Shown here: one piece after another, positions 63,969 to 64,000 of the stretch
How positions within the stretch are numbered: the stretch's first letter is position 1
Layout: every line of letters starts with the position of its first letter
NCBI GenBank assembly: GCA_900753315.1
Contig: CAADYP010000016.1
Coordinates: 10,734 to 74,733, forward strand
Length of the DNA: 64,000 nucleotides
Direction of reading: 5' to 3'
Origin: Clostridia bacterium
GTDB taxonomy: Bacteria; Bacillota; Clostridia; Christensenellales; UBA1242
Made by a program: the position numbers and the translations under genes
The notes under the pieces: generated by a model
Told to the model about the DNA's origin: nothing
The model's input: only the letters and a program-made list of their open reading frames with translations
Databases searched by the model: none

Positions 63969-64000
63969 TTAAACTGAATCATTGTTATCTTGTTCAGTAT
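63969..64000 (-). CDS. C-terminal end of a gene entering from the right edge
   Basis: Reading leftward, a frame without stops ends TEQDNNDSV at a TAA (63969-63971), about 20 bases before a terminator. Only ten codons are visible, so neither family nor certainty can be given. Confidence 0.35.
   Translation of the reverse strand, partial: TEQDNNDSV

Overview
The window reads as a chromosome segment from a strongly AT-rich, Gram-positive, spore-forming member of the Bacillota, most likely an uncultured gut Clostridia lineage. The lineage call rests on a SpoIVB-type sporulation protease, RNase Y, ArgR-RecN, a T-box leader on pheST, the RuvX-DUF1292 pair, a proofreading-less DNA polymerase I, and a dprA-topA-trmFO-hslV-hslU order that matches the Bacillus cod region. 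The standard bacterial code fits every gene. I see no tRNA, rRNA, insertion sequence or CRISPR array.

Layout. Positions 1-6000 hold the end of an unknown gene, then yebC, ruvC, ruvA, ruvB, queA and tgt on the + strand (junction processing and queuosine). Positions 6500-9330 carry an iron-sulfur pair (nifS, iscU), thioredoxin and the t6A dehydratase tcdA on the - strand. Positions 9475-17382 are one long - strand operon: comM, dprA, topA, a divergent trmFO, hslV, hslU. Next come two small membrane proteins, rny, and tig-clpP-clpX. Positions 23683-28846 hold a tyrosine recombinase, spoIVB, a YgjP-like metallopeptidase and a membrane-anchored PadR-type regulator. A 1006-residue surface protein, a COG2426 membrane protein, argR-recN, a second cysteine desulfurase with thiI, and T-box-controlled pheS-pheT follow. 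Then come a pseudouridine synthase, a 43-residue basic peptide, ruvX-DUF1292, an XRE repressor facing a membrane protein, and polA. Positions 48155-55624 are a self-contained ten-gene phage-capsid operon. The right end has an ABC transporter without a binding protein, a YkvI-like membrane protein, a small secreted protein and a 1600-residue surface lipoprotein.

Three observations stand out. First, the capsid operon encodes portal, scaffold, coat, connector-like and two holin-like proteins in P22-like order, with its own promoter and terminator. It has no terminase, integrase, replication, tail or endolysin gene, so it is either a tidy prophage remnant or a domesticated particle. Second, at least six unrelated genes have a -10 box exactly six bases before the ATG and no Shine-Dalgarno sequence, which predicts leaderless mRNAs. 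Third, intergenic DNA is enriched for a GCATAATA/TATTATGC motif, often as palindromes. Five same-orientation copies sit upstream of the PadR-like gene, one of them inside its promoter spacer.

Functions are assigned from recognised motifs and gene order; no database search was run.
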